NCBI GenBank assembly: GCA_049999805.1 | Contig: JBNGIO010006345.1 | Location: forward strand, 18,093-82,092 | From: Folioceros fuciformis | Taxonomy: Eukaryota; Anthocerotophyta; Anthocerotopsida; Anthocerotales | Length of the DNA stretch: 64,000 nucleotides | Reading direction: 5' to 3' | Part shown: piece after piece, positions 34,289 through 44,773 of the stretch | Layout: each line of letters opens with the position of its first letter | How positions within the stretch are numbered: position 1 is the first letter of the stretch | Notes under the pieces: generated by a model | What the model was told of the DNA's origin: nothing | The model's input: the letters and a program-made list of their open reading frames with translations, nothing else | Databases searched by the model: none | Translations under genes and position numbers: made by a program

Positions 34289-36961
34289 TCAATGCCGATC
34301 ACCGCATGAACAAGAACCATCCAGGAAACGGTGAACTCGGTGAGCATCCCTAACCACGATCTCTCGCTTTTCAAGCCGTGATAAGATCTTGGTGCTACTA
34401 TGGCAGTCAATACACATGCGCAGGTTCTTGGTGACCACCAAAGTGGTGCCATGTTGGATGTTGAGCAGCCCGTAAGCCAACGCCAGTTTCTCTGCATGCC
34501 CACACAAGGCATCTTCCTTCTGCTGCTCAGGCACTCGTTTCAGGACCAATTCTGTTCGTGGTACATGCCCACCTTCCTCCTGTAACCTCAGGCTCACACT
34601 CTTCACCTTTGATGAGATGTCAGATCTTTCTTCCCCTACGGTGAATTCATGCACTTTCTTCTGCACTTCTATGCACGCCTTTGCAGGCTTCTTCCAAGCA
34701 CCTGCAGTCCGTCTCAGGCTTTCGATTTCATCTGCATCCTTCCACCTGCCTGCATTGGCGTAGATATTGCCCAGGAGAACGTATGCAGTTGCATTTTGAG
34801 GTTCCGATCTCACCAGCATGTTGAAACATCGCCGTCCACGTTCTACATCACCGTAGCCTTTACACGCACTCAGCAAACAAGTCCAGCCAACCGTGTCCTT
34901 CTCGAATGGCATCCTCCGGAGGAAATCTTCTGCCTCGTCAAGATGGCCTGACCTCCCGAGAATATCGACAATGCAACTGTAGTGATAGTCGGTGGGCACG
35001 ATGCCGTGCTCGTCCACCATTGCTTTGTAATACTTCAAGCCCTCATCCACCAGGCCTGCATGACTGCACGCCACGAGAAGGCAGGTGAAGGTTGTCTCAT
35101 CTGGCTCAATACCTTCCTCACACATGTCGTGGAAACACTGTATTGCCATCTCACCATCGCAGTGCTCAGCATAGCCTTTGATCATGGCGGTCCATGACAC
35201 ACGACTTCTGACTGGCAACCTGTCAAAAACTCCACGGGCATCCTCCAGGCTCCCACATTTTGCATACATGTCCACCAACGAGCTGCCAATAAACAAGTCG
35301 CCTTCCAGCCGTTGCTTCTTGATAAGGGAATGAAGCTCCCTTCCCTGATGGAGAGCTCCAACACTAGCACAAGCTTGGACAAGGCACGAGAGGGTCACAG
35401 AATCCAGTGGAGCCATGTCTTCCAGCTGCATACTGGCATAAAGAGCAAGAGCTTCCTTTCCACGTTCGTTGTGAGCATATCCTGACAGCATGCTTGTCCA
35501 TGATACCACATCCCTTACAACTAACCTGTCAAACACACTGCGAGCGTCGTCCACTCTTCCACATTTTGCATACATGTCCACCAGGCAGTTACATAGGACT
35601 AAATCACCCTCCCAACCTCGTTGCTTCATCTGCTCATGAAGCTGCTTCCCCTGCTCCAGATCTCTCACACTGGCACATACTTGAAGCAGGCACACGAATG
35701 TGCCATGGCTCGCTGCAATGCGACCCTCCTGCTGCATACGCGCGTACAGAGCCAGGGCTTCCCGACCTTGCCCTTGCTGTCCATATCCTCCCATCATAGC
35801 GTTCCATGTCACAACATCTCTCACAGGCTGCAATTTGTTGAACACACCCAGTGCATCCTTCAAGCTCCCACACTTTGCGTACATGCTCACCAGACAGTTG
35901 CCAACCTGCGGATCAGTTTCAAAGCCTCTTTCGCGAACGTGCGCATGAATGCGCCTCCCCTGCTGCAGGTCCCCCACACTAGCACACGCTTGAAGCAGGC
36001 AAACAAATGTGACACGGTTGCCTGGAGTCATACCTTCCTCTTGCATGCGCTCATACAGAGCCAAGGCATGTTGGCCACGCCCCTGCTGCGTGTACCCTGC
36101 TATCATGGCAGTCCATGTCACCACATCCCTTGTTGGCAGATGATCAAACACTATGCGAGCCTCCTCTAAGCTCCCACACTTTGCATACATGCTGACCAGG
36201 CTGTTCCCAACGAACAAATTGTCCTTCATCGGACTCTCCAAAACGTCAGCATGGATTTCTTTGCCTCCAGCTACGTCCCCTGCACTGGCACAAGCCTTGA
36301 GGACAGCCACAAATATGTGGCCATCCGGCTTCAAAGACGAGGACTCTCGCATCTGTCGGTACAGACCTAAGGCCTCCACGGCCTCTCCATGCCGAGCATG
36401 TGCCAGTATAATGCTGGCCCAGAGATGGGCATCCGGCTCGGCCACTTTGGCAAACACGTGAACCGCATCCTGCACCTTCCCATGAGCGGCGTACATAGTG
36501 ACGAAATGGGTGGCCAAGAATGCATTCGACTCAAACCCACTACTCAGAGCAGCAGCATGAACTCGCCTTCCCATAGCCAGATCCTTGCGTGCTATGCACT
36601 TCTTGAGAACGCAGTACAAGATCTCCTTCCTTTTAGTATGACTGTAACGTCCTCCCTGCTGCAGTAAAAGGTCCAGGGCTTCCACTGCCTCACCCAGCTC
36701 TCCTTCACAACAGCGTTTCTCCAACTCTTCAGCAACCATGTTCCTGGTATCCGCCCAACTACGCTTTTTCTTGAGTTGGATGTCAGCCCGCAGCCCCAGC
36801 CCCTCCATGTATGCATTGTGCCTGAAGTCCGGATGCCCGAGTGCCTTCTTGTTCCCCCTGTTGCTCTCTCCAGAAAGAGCCCAAAGGCTTCCATCCACCA
36901 AATAACTTTTCTGCAGAGCCCAAGCCCTTCCATCCACCGAGAAACCTGGCCCGACGAGCAT
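34289..36961 (-). CDS. PPR C: PPR-E-DYW protein (KP type, ending DRH) with eroded PDF motif
   Basis: Single exon, 890 residues from the ATG at 36961; the frame is open 12 codons further with only a TTG. Near residues 25-58 an eroded PDF motif remains (SLWALS, NRGNKK, GHPDFRH, EGLGL), but the double Trp and the final PDWV part are lost. Five PLS triplets follow (GNSLVSMYAKCGSLEEA, GNCLVSMYAKCGSLKDA and others), with E1/E2 and a DYW domain: KKPAKACIE, HAEKLALAYGLL, CIDCH and the end CSCGDRH. The deaminase HxE and zinc cysteines are intact. It is a paralogue of PPR B with one more triplet, and diverges from PPR D. Expected role: site-specific organelle RNA editing. No frameshift is seen. Confidence 0.91.
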   Translation of the reverse strand: MLVGPGFSVDGRAWALQKSYLVDGSLWALSGESNRGNKKALGHPDFRHNAYMEGLGLRADIQLKKKRSWADTRNMVAEELEKRCCEGELGEAVEALDLLLQQGGRYSHTKRKEILYCVLKKCIARKDLAMGRRVHAAALSSGFESNAFLATHFVTMYAAHGKVQDAVHVFAKVAEPDAHLWASIILAHARHGEAVEALGLYRQMRESSSLKPDGHIFVAVLKACASAGDVAGGKEIHADVLESPMKDNLFVGNSLVSMYAKCGSLEEARIVFDHLPTRDVVTWTAMIAGYTQQGRGQHALALYERMQEEGMTPGNRVTFVCLLQACASVGDLQQGRRIHAHVRERGFETDPQVGNCLVSMYAKCGSLKDALGVFNKLQPVRDVVTWNAMMGGYGQQGQGREALALYARMQQEGRIAASHGTFVCLLQVCASVRDLEQGKQLHEQMKQRGWEGDLVLCNCLVDMYAKCGRVDDARSVFDRLVVRDVVSWTSMLSGYAHNERGKEALALYASMQLEDMAPLDSVTLSCLVQACASVGALHQGRELHSLIKKQRLEGDLFIGSSLVDMYAKCGSLEDARGVFDRLPVRSRVSWTAMIKGYAEHCDGEMAIQCFHDMCEEGIEPDETTFTCLLVACSHAGLVDEGLKYYKAMVDEHGIVPTDYHYSCIVDILGRSGHLDEAEDFLRRMPFEKDTVGWTCLLSACKGYGDVERGRRCFNMLVRSEPQNATAYVLLGNIYANAGRWKDADEIESLRRTAGAWKKPAKACIEVQKKVHEFTVGEERSDISSKVKSVSLRLQEEGGHVPRTELVLKRVPEQQKEDALCGHAEKLALAYGLLNIQHGTTLVVTKNLRMCIDCHSSTKILSRLEKREIVVRDAHRVHRFLDGSCSCGDRH

Positions 36962-38276
36962 GGCTTCACAATAAGCACTGCTGCTGCTGGATGACAAGAA
37001 TGCGTGAAGCCGGAATTCCTATGCGCCTAGGGGTAGCGGCTATTCCCATTTCCGTCGTACAGCATGCTCATTTTCCTTGACAGATCTCTCAGGTTGACAG
37101 ACATCTTGGCAGTTGAGATACTCCCACTGGCTCGCTGCCCCTCCGACATCCAGAACCTGGGCGCAAGCTGTACTTCGTTGTGTGGAGATCTGCATTTGAG
37201 CCAGGCAAACAGCTTAGCCGAAGCTGTCATGGTGGGTACCCAACAAAATGGTGGCTTGACAGGGATTGTAGTAAGATCTTAGACTTGCCCAACGTCATTG
37301 GAAAGTTGGACGCCATCGAGCCGCCAGCTCGCCAAAGGGAACGTCTGGCCCTGGACCACATCTCCAAGGCGGCTCCGGTGGATGTTCAGCTAGCTGCTTT
37401 AGATATGGATATGAAATCCATATGGGTAGTTGTGTCTCCACATCCACTCTCGCCACTTTACTGACGATGTCTGCAAAATGCAACATCCTGACCGTCACCC
37501 GCATGGAGACTGCGAAGAACATCCCTTTCACCCGCAGCATGAGGAAGGATAGCATCCAGGTACATTGACAAAAAAATTCTTGATGTATTGTTGTACATGC
37601 AGGCCTGGTTACTGAGTAAGGAAGGATCTTCAGTGTACGCAGACGTGTGTTTTAGTCCACCTGAATGAACTTTCCAACCTATGCTCCCTTCTACGTCTAC
37701 ACTCGACTGTGATCACAAATTGGAATTGCGGTCTAGTCACGGAGTTGCTGCATCTAGCGTCACGGTCCTTGCTGCTGTGCCCCTAGAAGTCTAGCTGCTT
37801 CAGAGTTTGATTGAATCTCAAGAGGGAGAATGCAGTGGAGTTGGGATTCCCTCTTGCACGACTCCAGGTCGTGCTTGACCTGCAAATCATCGCACTTGCC
37901 TTTGATTCACCCAAAGCAACAGGGCCTCCGGAGAATGTTGTTCAGAACCTCTTCGAAAGGGTGGGAGCCAGGGAACCTTGTGGGGCCAGCACGTTTGACA
38001 GCAAACTCTTGCCACATGCAGCGGAGGAGGAGAGCCCGCTTCCCTGACGTCCGGCTGGTAAGCAGTCCGGATAGGTCAGACTGTTACGTTAGAGGCCGTT
38101 GAATGACATCTTCTAACCAAAGCAGGCAGCTGCGGATGATTCTGGTGCTGACAGGCCTTGTCTTGTCCATGCACCTCCACACTACCTGCATGTCCGAATG
38201 GTGTCGTCACACACAGTACCGGGGCATTCTCCCGCAGTGTGTTGCTGGACTCATCTTCCGACAGCGGTCCTGAAGG
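36962..38276. other. Divergent interval between PPR C and PPR D, possible gene relic
   Basis: 1.3 kb between two PPR starts. Plus-strand frames at 37064-37282 and 37180-37464 are open and overlapping, and a segment ending near 37560 at a donor-like caggtac also looks exon-like. I recognise no protein here and could not join a coherent gene, so this may be a decayed gene or only promoter DNA. Confidence 0.4.
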
Positions 38277-41200
38277 ATGGCTACGGTATCGCAACCGGAA
38301 CCGTTCTCGACTCGACAAATTGAGGTATGTACACTGATTCCAGGAGCTCCCGCTCACCTGAGCTCCTTAGGGAGTCAACAGATGGCAAGCAAAGCCTCCA
38401 GATGCAGCAGTATAAGGAGATCAACACTTCCAGTTGGTCGTTTCCAGCGGCAGGAGCACTTGTGGGGGGACAACAGACGAGATCAGAAGAGCTCCCGTTC
38501 CCCTTTCATCCGGCAAGGGGGGTCTGGCGAGGTCCTGTGCTTAAACAACATGTGTAGGCCAGCTTGGGTTGATGAGCAGGTCGTTTCCTTGGATATTCAG
38601 ATGGGTATTGGTGCCTCTCCTTCCGAGTCAAACTCTCCACATAAGCCTGAACCTGGCAGGCGTGCAGGTTCAGGAATGGGAGTCGCTCCGGCTGTAACTG
38701 TGAGCACGTTGTGTCAGCAGGGGAAGCTTGCTGAGGCAGTTGGAGCCCTGGAATCTCTGGCGCATGCAGGCCCTGCTATTTCTCAGTCTCTGGTTTGCAC
38801 TTTGCTGAAATTGTGCACACATAAGAAGGATTTGGTTGTGGGGCGACGACTTCATGATCTCACTGTCAAACTTGGATACGAGTCGAATGCATACCTGGGG
38901 AACCATGTCTTGCGCATGTATGCATGTGGAGGTAGTCTGCAGGAGGCTATGGATGTGTTCAGCAGGATGGTCAAACCAAATGTCATTACGTGGGGTTCTA
39001 TCATCTTTGCATGTGCTAAACATGGGAAACCTTACGAGGCCATACAACTATATCATGAGATGCGCAGGTCAGGAATCAGGGCGAATGGTCACGTCTTTGT
39101 AGCTGCCCTTCAGGCCTGTGCACTTGCGGCTGACTTAGAATGTGGCAGAAGGGTGCACCGCGACGTGGTGGGCAGTGGCATTCCTACTAACTTGTTTGTT
39201 GGCAACTGCCTGGTGGACATGTATGTAAAATGTGGCGACCTGAATGATGCACGCCAGGTTTTCGACAGCATGGCCACAAAGAATGTAGTGACATGGACTG
39301 CCCTGATAGCTGGGTATACCCAGCATGGGCTCGGGCTAGAGGCGCTTGCTCTGTATAATCGAATGGAGCAGGAGGGCCTGATTTTCGCTAACCATGTGAC
39401 GTTTGCTTGCCTTCTGAAGGCCTGTGCAAGCACTGGTGCCTTACAAAAGGGTAGGCAGCTGCACTCACAGATTGTGGGAAGAGGACTTCTGGATAACGTA
39501 ATCTTGGGCAACTGCCTGGTGGAAATGTATGCAAAATGTGGCAAACTGGAAGAGGCACGCCAGGTTTTTAACAGGATGAACACAAAGGATGTCGTTACTT
39601 GGACGGTGCTGATTGCTGCGTATTCAAAATGTGAACCTGCTAAGCACGGGAAACCTAACGAGGCCATACAACTCTACCGTGAGATGCGTAGGTCAGGAGT
39701 GAAAGCGAATAGTCACGTCTTTGTGGCTGTCCTTCAGGCTTGCGCATTCGCCACAGACTTGGAATCTGGCAGAAAAGTGCACTGTGATTTGTTGAACAGT
39801 GACACTCCTGCTAACTTGTTTGTTGGTAACTGCCTGGTGGACATGTATGCAAAATGTGGGGAACTGAAAGATGCTCGCCAGGTGTTTGAAAGCATGGCTG
39901 AAAAGGATGTGGTGACATGGAATGCCCTGATTTCTGGGTACGGGCAGCAAGGACTCTGCCAACAGGCGCTTGCTTTGTATGGACAAATGGAGGAGACGGG
40001 CCTCACTTTGGCCGACCGTTTCACTTTTGCCTGCCTTCTGAAGGCTTGTGCAAGCACTGGTGCCCTACAGAAGGGCAGGCAGCTGCACTCACAGATCATC
40101 GAGAGAGAACTGCTGGATGATGTAGTGGTGGGTAACTGCCTGGTGGACATGTATACAAAATGCGGTGAACTGGAAGACGCACGTCAGGTGTTTGACAGCT
40201 TGGCCACAAAGGATGTGGTGACATGGACAGCGCTGATCGCCGGGTATGCACAGCAAGGACTCGGCCAAGAGGCGCTTGTTGTATATAGGCAAATGGAGGA
40301 GGCGGGCCTCGTTTTGGCTGATCATGTAACTTTTTCTTGCCTTTTGAAGGCCTGTGGAAGCACTGGTGCCTTACGAAAGGGCAAGCAGTTTCACGCACAG
40401 ATTGTTAAAAGAGGACTTCGGGATGACGTTGTGCTGGGCAACTCCCTGGTGGACATGTATGCCAAATGTGGTGAACTGGAAGATGCACGCCAGGTTTTTG
40501 ACAGCATGAACACAAGGAATGTGGTGACATGGAATACTCTGATCGCTGGGTATGCACAGCAAGGGCTCAGACATGAAGCGCTTGTCTTGTATGAACAGAT
40601 GGAGCAGGAGGGGGTGATGTTAGCTGACCGTGTCACTTTTGCTTGCCTTCTAAAGGCGTGTGCAAGCACTGGTGCCTTACAGAAGGGCAGGCAGCTGCAC
40701 TCTCAGATTGTTGAAAGAGGTCTGCTGGATGACGTAGTGCTGGGCAACTGCCTCGTGGACATGTACGCAAAGTGTGGTGAAGTGGATGATGCACGCGGGA
40801 TTTTTGAAAGCTTAGCCTCAAAGGATGTGGCGACATGGAATGCCCTGATATCTGGGTACGGTGCTAATGATGATGGTCATAGAGCACTCGCTTGTTTTGA
40901 TGAGATGCTAGTTGCCGGTATTCGGCCTAATGGTGCTACGTTTACTTGCCTTCTAGTAGCATGCAGTCATGAGGGACTGGTCGACGAGGGTCGCGAACAC
41001 TTCGATTCCATGGCTGCAGAGCATGGCGTCGAACCTACTACGGAGCATTACAATTGCATGATCGATCTTCTTGGGCGTGCCGGCCATTTACATGAGGCAG
41101 AGCAGGTGCTATTATCATGTGACTGGCAAAGTAATGTTGTGGGCTTGACGGCTTTGTTGAATGCCTGCAAGAATCACGGGGATATAGAGAGGGCTGTGTG

Positions 41201-41741
41201 GTGTTTTGAACGAATTGTCAGGCTGGAGCCTCAAGGAGCGTCTGCCTATATGCTCATGGCCAATGCCTACGCAGAGGCAGGTCAGTGGACCGACGTAGAC
41301 AGGATTGAGACACACAGAGTGGTAGCCAGAGCTAACAAGAAACCTGCAGTGGCGACCATCGAGGTGAACAATCAGGTTCATCGGTTCCTGGTGGGAGAAA
41401 GGAGAGAGGACATTGCTCTCAAGGTAGAGAGCACGAATGCACGTGTGAAGCAGGAAGGAGGCCACGTACCTGACACAAAGCTGGTGTTGAAGCCAGTGTG
41501 TGAGAAGGAAAAGGAAGATGCGCTTTGCGGGCATGCTGAGAAGCTAGCTCTGGCGTTTGGTCTCTTGAACACTCCGAGTGGGACACCTCTGGTTGTCACG
41601 AAGAATCTACGCATGTGCAGTGACTGCCACAGTTCCACGGAGATCATGTCAAGACTGGAGCAGAGACACATCGTTGTGAGGGACGGGTACCGTGTGCATC
41701 GATTCTCAGCTGGATGTTGCAGTTGTAAGGGTCGACCGTGA
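38277..41741 (+). CDS. PPR D: long PPR-E-DYW protein (KP type) ending GRP, candidate U-to-C editor
   Basis: Single exon, 1154 residues, from ATG. Residues about 61-104 keep traces of the PDF motif (HLWGDNRRDQKSSRSPF, then RPAWVDEQV). Seven PLS triplets follow, marked by GNCLVDMYAKCGELEDARQVF-like starts (first one divergent), then E1/E2. The last 134 residues are a DYW domain with KKPA at the PG box, H1086 and E1088 of the HAE motif, C1114 and C1117 (CSDCH), and the terminal CSCKGRP in place of CSCGDYW. As I recall, GRP-ending KP-type domains are candidates or proven agents of U-to-C editing in hornworts and ferns. Triplets 4-7 are very alike, and the segment beginning KHGKPNEAIQLY repeats the earlier KHGKPYEAIQLY block, so the array grew by recent internal duplication. 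Confidence 0.93.
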   Translation: MATVSQPEPFSTRQIEVCTLIPGAPAHLSSLGSQQMASKASRCSSIRRSTLPVGRFQRQEHLWGDNRRDQKSSRSPFIRQGGSGEVLCLNNMCRPAWVDEQVVSLDIQMGIGASPSESNSPHKPEPGRRAGSGMGVAPAVTVSTLCQQGKLAEAVGALESLAHAGPAISQSLVCTLLKLCTHKKDLVVGRRLHDLTVKLGYESNAYLGNHVLRMYACGGSLQEAMDVFSRMVKPNVITWGSIIFACAKHGKPYEAIQLYHEMRRSGIRANGHVFVAALQACALAADLECGRRVHRDVVGSGIPTNLFVGNCLVDMYVKCGDLNDARQVFDSMATKNVVTWTALIAGYTQHGLGLEALALYNRMEQEGLIFANHVTFACLLKACASTGALQKGRQLHSQIVGRGLLDNVILGNCLVEMYAKCGKLEEARQVFNRMNTKDVVTWTVLIAAYSKCEPAKHGKPNEAIQLYREMRRSGVKANSHVFVAVLQACAFATDLESGRKVHCDLLNSDTPANLFVGNCLVDMYAKCGELKDARQVFESMAEKDVVTWNALISGYGQQGLCQQALALYGQMEETGLTLADRFTFACLLKACASTGALQKGRQLHSQIIERELLDDVVVGNCLVDMYTKCGELEDARQVFDSLATKDVVTWTALIAGYAQQGLGQEALVVYRQMEEAGLVLADHVTFSCLLKACGSTGALRKGKQFHAQIVKRGLRDDVVLGNSLVDMYAKCGELEDARQVFDSMNTRNVVTWNTLIAGYAQQGLRHEALVLYEQMEQEGVMLADRVTFACLLKACASTGALQKGRQLHSQIVERGLLDDVVLGNCLVDMYAKCGEVDDARGIFESLASKDVATWNALISGYGANDDGHRALACFDEMLVAGIRPNGATFTCLLVACSHEGLVDEGREHFDSMAAEHGVEPTTEHYNCMIDLLGRAGHLHEAEQVLLSCDWQSNVVGLTALLNACKNHGDIERAVWCFERIVRLEPQGASAYMLMANAYAEAGQWTDVDRIETHRVVARANKKPAVATIEVNNQVHRFLVGERREDIALKVESTNARVKQEGGHVPDTKLVLKPVCEKEKEDALCGHAEKLALAFGLLNTPSGTPLVVTKNLRMCSDCHSSTEIMSRLEQRHIVVRDGYRVHRFSAGCCSCKGRP

Positions 41742-42030
41742 GAAGAAGAAGCCGGAATGAAATCCGCTTTCAGTCAGCTTACAGCTTAGGGTTGAGTGTC
41801 TGCTGTTCTCAAAATAAATAATCATTCTTTCATAGTGTGTCGGTCAGGCTGTGTTCACGCCACCCACGTGCAGTGCAGAAAGGAAGAAGATACCAACATA
41901 CAGTACATATTGATCATAACTTTTTGTGGTTGCGTGATTCTGGCATCACCAAGTGTATAAGAGCCGGGATGTGCACTGTACGAACCTCTTAAAGGAAGTT
42001 GGTATCGGTACAGTACCGCAATCCGACCTG

Positions 42031-42107
42031 GAGATGGTCACATCCAATAGTTTATTAAAAAGCGGCACGGGATTCCAAACTTTTTGAAAATCAAAGTGGC
42101 GGGCCCG
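42031..42107 (-). repeat. Dispersed repeat, copy 1 (inverted to copy at 46871)
   Basis: The reverse complement reads cgggcccgccactttgat, then a short variable part, tcccgtgccgctt, and accatctcc near the end, matching 46871-46949. Both copies translate to a related peptide containing RHFDFQK and PVPL, which hints at a coding ancestor, perhaps a transposon or gene fragment. Too short to identify. Confidence 0.55.
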
Positions 42108-43084
42108 ACAGGCCCTGTCGACGTACTGCCCATCAAACAAGGGTTAACCTACGTAACGGAATTCCTCTCTAAATGCCACCTTCGATTCTACTCCAAGGAT
42201 TAAATGGAATATTTTCCTGAATTGAATTATGTTTAACATCAATTTTATCTATTTAAAATATATTATTATTATAAAATAAACCCAAAGCTTTTAATTGTCT
42301 TGTAATTTTTTTCTGGAAATAATAACTTTGTCTCATTATAAAGACCGCAGCGTGACTAAAGGGCAAAAGAAAATTGCGTATCATGATATACTCTAGTGCC
42401 ATGAAAGATTAGAGGTACCAAATACTTAATAAATACCACATGATAAAATAAAAAAATTAGAATTTTTAAAGATCTTCAGGAATTACAGGATCAGTCATCT
42501 TATCAAAGTATCACTATTAAAAATTAATCATTATTAAAAATTAAATTATATTGTGGCACAATAAATTTATAAATGTGATTAATACTTTTTTTTCAATAAG
42601 GGGATACATGTTTGTATTGCTGATGTGGTTGTTATGGGTCCCATTAAGGATTTGATCAGCGAGCACATCATCATAACCTCTGGTTAGACAGCGGAGGGTT
42701 ATGCAAGCCCAAAAGTGCATAAGTATTTTCCCCTGACGGTATACTTGCATCCCCTTAGTCTTGAGACTCATGGGCTATAGCAAGGACTTTTCAACGTTTA
42801 TTCGAGAGTGCACCAAGGTTTATCAGAGTCCTTATGCGCCAAGGTTTATCAGAGCCTAAGGAATGGTGTTCTTCCTCGTTTGTTTGTAGTGGCCTTGTTG
42901 CTCCAACACGTATCCATTACTTTGCAAAGAACATTGGCTAATGTAGTTTTTACGCAGCAACAAGCATAGTCGAGCGGCTTCTTTGGGCACCTGTGGTGTG
43001 GTAGGTAGATCTTTTGTTATTCGACATTATGACATTTTGGGAGCAATAGATAATTTTTGAGAATGATATTTGAAAGAGCTAATC

Positions 43085-43590
43085 CTTTTTTTGGCCTTTG
43101 GCCATGTTAGAGTTATTCCTTCAATCTTTCGAGTAAATGGGACTTCCCATCTCTTTTCTTCTCAAAAGAAAATATATACTTATGATTAGAACTCTTGTAA
43201 GATAAGTGCCTTCATAATTGTTACATGGATTCTTTAGAAAAATAACTTAAAAAATATATAAATATATAATATAATAAAAGTTTACAAAAAATCTTATAGT
43301 CCAGTATGATGTAGACCCATATTCCATGCCATTGAAGCCCTTGCGAGTTCCGCAAGACTGCCGAGCGGCACAACTGACGCTTTGTTTATTCATAAACTAC
43401 ATCCCATTCATTGAGCCTTTATTTATCCCATTAACCCTCCAATCTTTGGAGTATTTGTTTTTGCCTTTGGTCCTAATGAAGTTTGTTCTCCAATCTTTGG
43501 AGTACTTTTTTTTTTTTTTTTTTTGCCTCTGGCCCTAATAGGTTGTTCCTCGAATCTTTGGAATAGATGGGGCTTTCCAATCTCTTTTTT
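43085..43590. repeat. T-rich repeat family, three related blocks
   Basis: Blocks near 43085-43165, 43435-43500 and 43500-43590 share a T run, tttgcct(t/c)tgg, and caatctttggagta or the variant gaatctttggaatag. The poly-T at 43506-43524 belongs to one block. Non-coding. Confidence 0.5.
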
Positions 43591-43908
43591 AATCATAAAA
43601 AATACTCTTTCGTGGTAGATTCATTAAAGGTTGTATGATATAAATGTGTAAATATAAAACATAGCTCCTGAATGTCCGTGTCACCACCCGAATGGCTATC
43701 GTCGTCCCCGGAGTTGTTTCCCGTTCTCGGGGACTGACCGGACGGCATGGCAAGATGGGATAGGGCTGAATTAGGGTCCTGATTGTGAAGAGGCTCTGGA
43801 GTCCTCAGGGAATGCGCAGTTGATTTGCTGGGTACAATTGTCGTGGGGATGTCAACTTTTTCTCTGAGAACTGCATGGGCGCGCTACCAAAATCAAAATC
43901 TCTCTATC

Positions 43909-44229
43909 ATGCCTGCACTGCCTGATGCTGCCATCGTATGGCATACTCTGCTCGGTGCTTGTCAAAACTGGAGCAATGTGGAGATCGGACGGTTTGCTTT
44001 CGACCAAGCACTGAAGCTACAAGAGAAGGACGCTGCAGCACACGTGTTGATGTCCAATATCTACACAGGCGCTGAGATGTGGGAGGAGGCACAGGAGTTG
44101 CAGGCAAGGAGAATAAGCATCGGGGCATGGAAGCAGCCGGGCCAGAGCTGGTGGACAGACACGGACGGCGTGGTGCATAAGTTTCTGGTCGGGGACAAGA
44201 TGATCCCCCGTGTCTTCAAGCAAGGGTGA
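43909..44229 (+). pseudogene. Duplicated C-terminal fragment of PPR E
   Basis: From the left-arm edge at 43909 the frame encodes the last 106 residues of PPR E: PALPDAAIVWHTLLGACQNW through E1/E2, QPGQSWW and the same terminal FKQG stop. Only a few residues differ (for example QARRI for QAKRI, VVHKF for VVHRF). Upstream sequence is unrelated, so no PPR array exists and the fragment cannot act as an editing factor. The frame reaches back to 43825 with an in-frame ATG, but that part is not PPR. It is a truncated gene copy; whether it is transcribed is unknown. Confidence 0.88.
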
Positions 44230-44321
44230 AGCAGGTCGGGGCACTGGTCAGGGAAGAAATCAGACTCACTGATCTCCAGATGACGAACTGCAAGCAGGAA
44301 CCCTGTGGAGCCTCGCCACAT

Positions 44322-44349
44322 GCCTGAACACGGCTAGCCGTGCTCAGGC
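44322..44349. repeat. 28-nt hairpin 3' of the PPR E fragment
   Basis: gcctgaacacggct is followed at once by agccgtgctcaggc, a near-perfect palindrome with one mispair. The same hairpin is kept at the mirror position 49755-49782. It lies 3' of the PPR stop and may form a stem in the 3' UTR. Confidence 0.7.
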
Positions 44350-44773
44350 ATGCAAGAGAGGAACAAGTTTGTAGCACCGTCTTCTGGTGCAGGAGAGCTA
44401 ACTGCAGCCATATGTTTGCACCGAGCTTAAATGTTGCAGGCGGAGCTCCTGCCAAACATGTTCCACCAAAGCTAGTTATGCTGCAGAATGAAAAGCAATG
44501 AACTGTTTATCTTCACAAGTAAGACAGGCATGCAAGACCTTAGTCAGCTTCGAGGACGATATTGATCAGTGTCATACTTACTGTTGGCGGGAATGAGTAT
44601 CAAAGGGCAGTTAGGGACAGTTGTATGAATCGAGTAAGGAGGCTATTGTCCTTGTTTTGTAAATATGTAGATCGTGTCTTCTCGTCGAGTTCGGAACCTG
44701 AGAAATTTAGTTGGGCGCATGATTTGGAGAAGGGCTAGGGCTACATTTGCGATTGGATAGGAGCTCTGGAATG

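Larger units (their letters stand above)
41742..43908. other. AT-rich intergenic region between PPR D and the inverted duplication
   Basis: After about 200 bp of likely 3' UTR (aataaataat near 41814) the DNA holds a dispersed-repeat copy at 42031-42107, is strongly AT-rich from 42170, and carries a T-rich repeat family at 43085-43590. No gene is supported. Confidence 0.5.
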
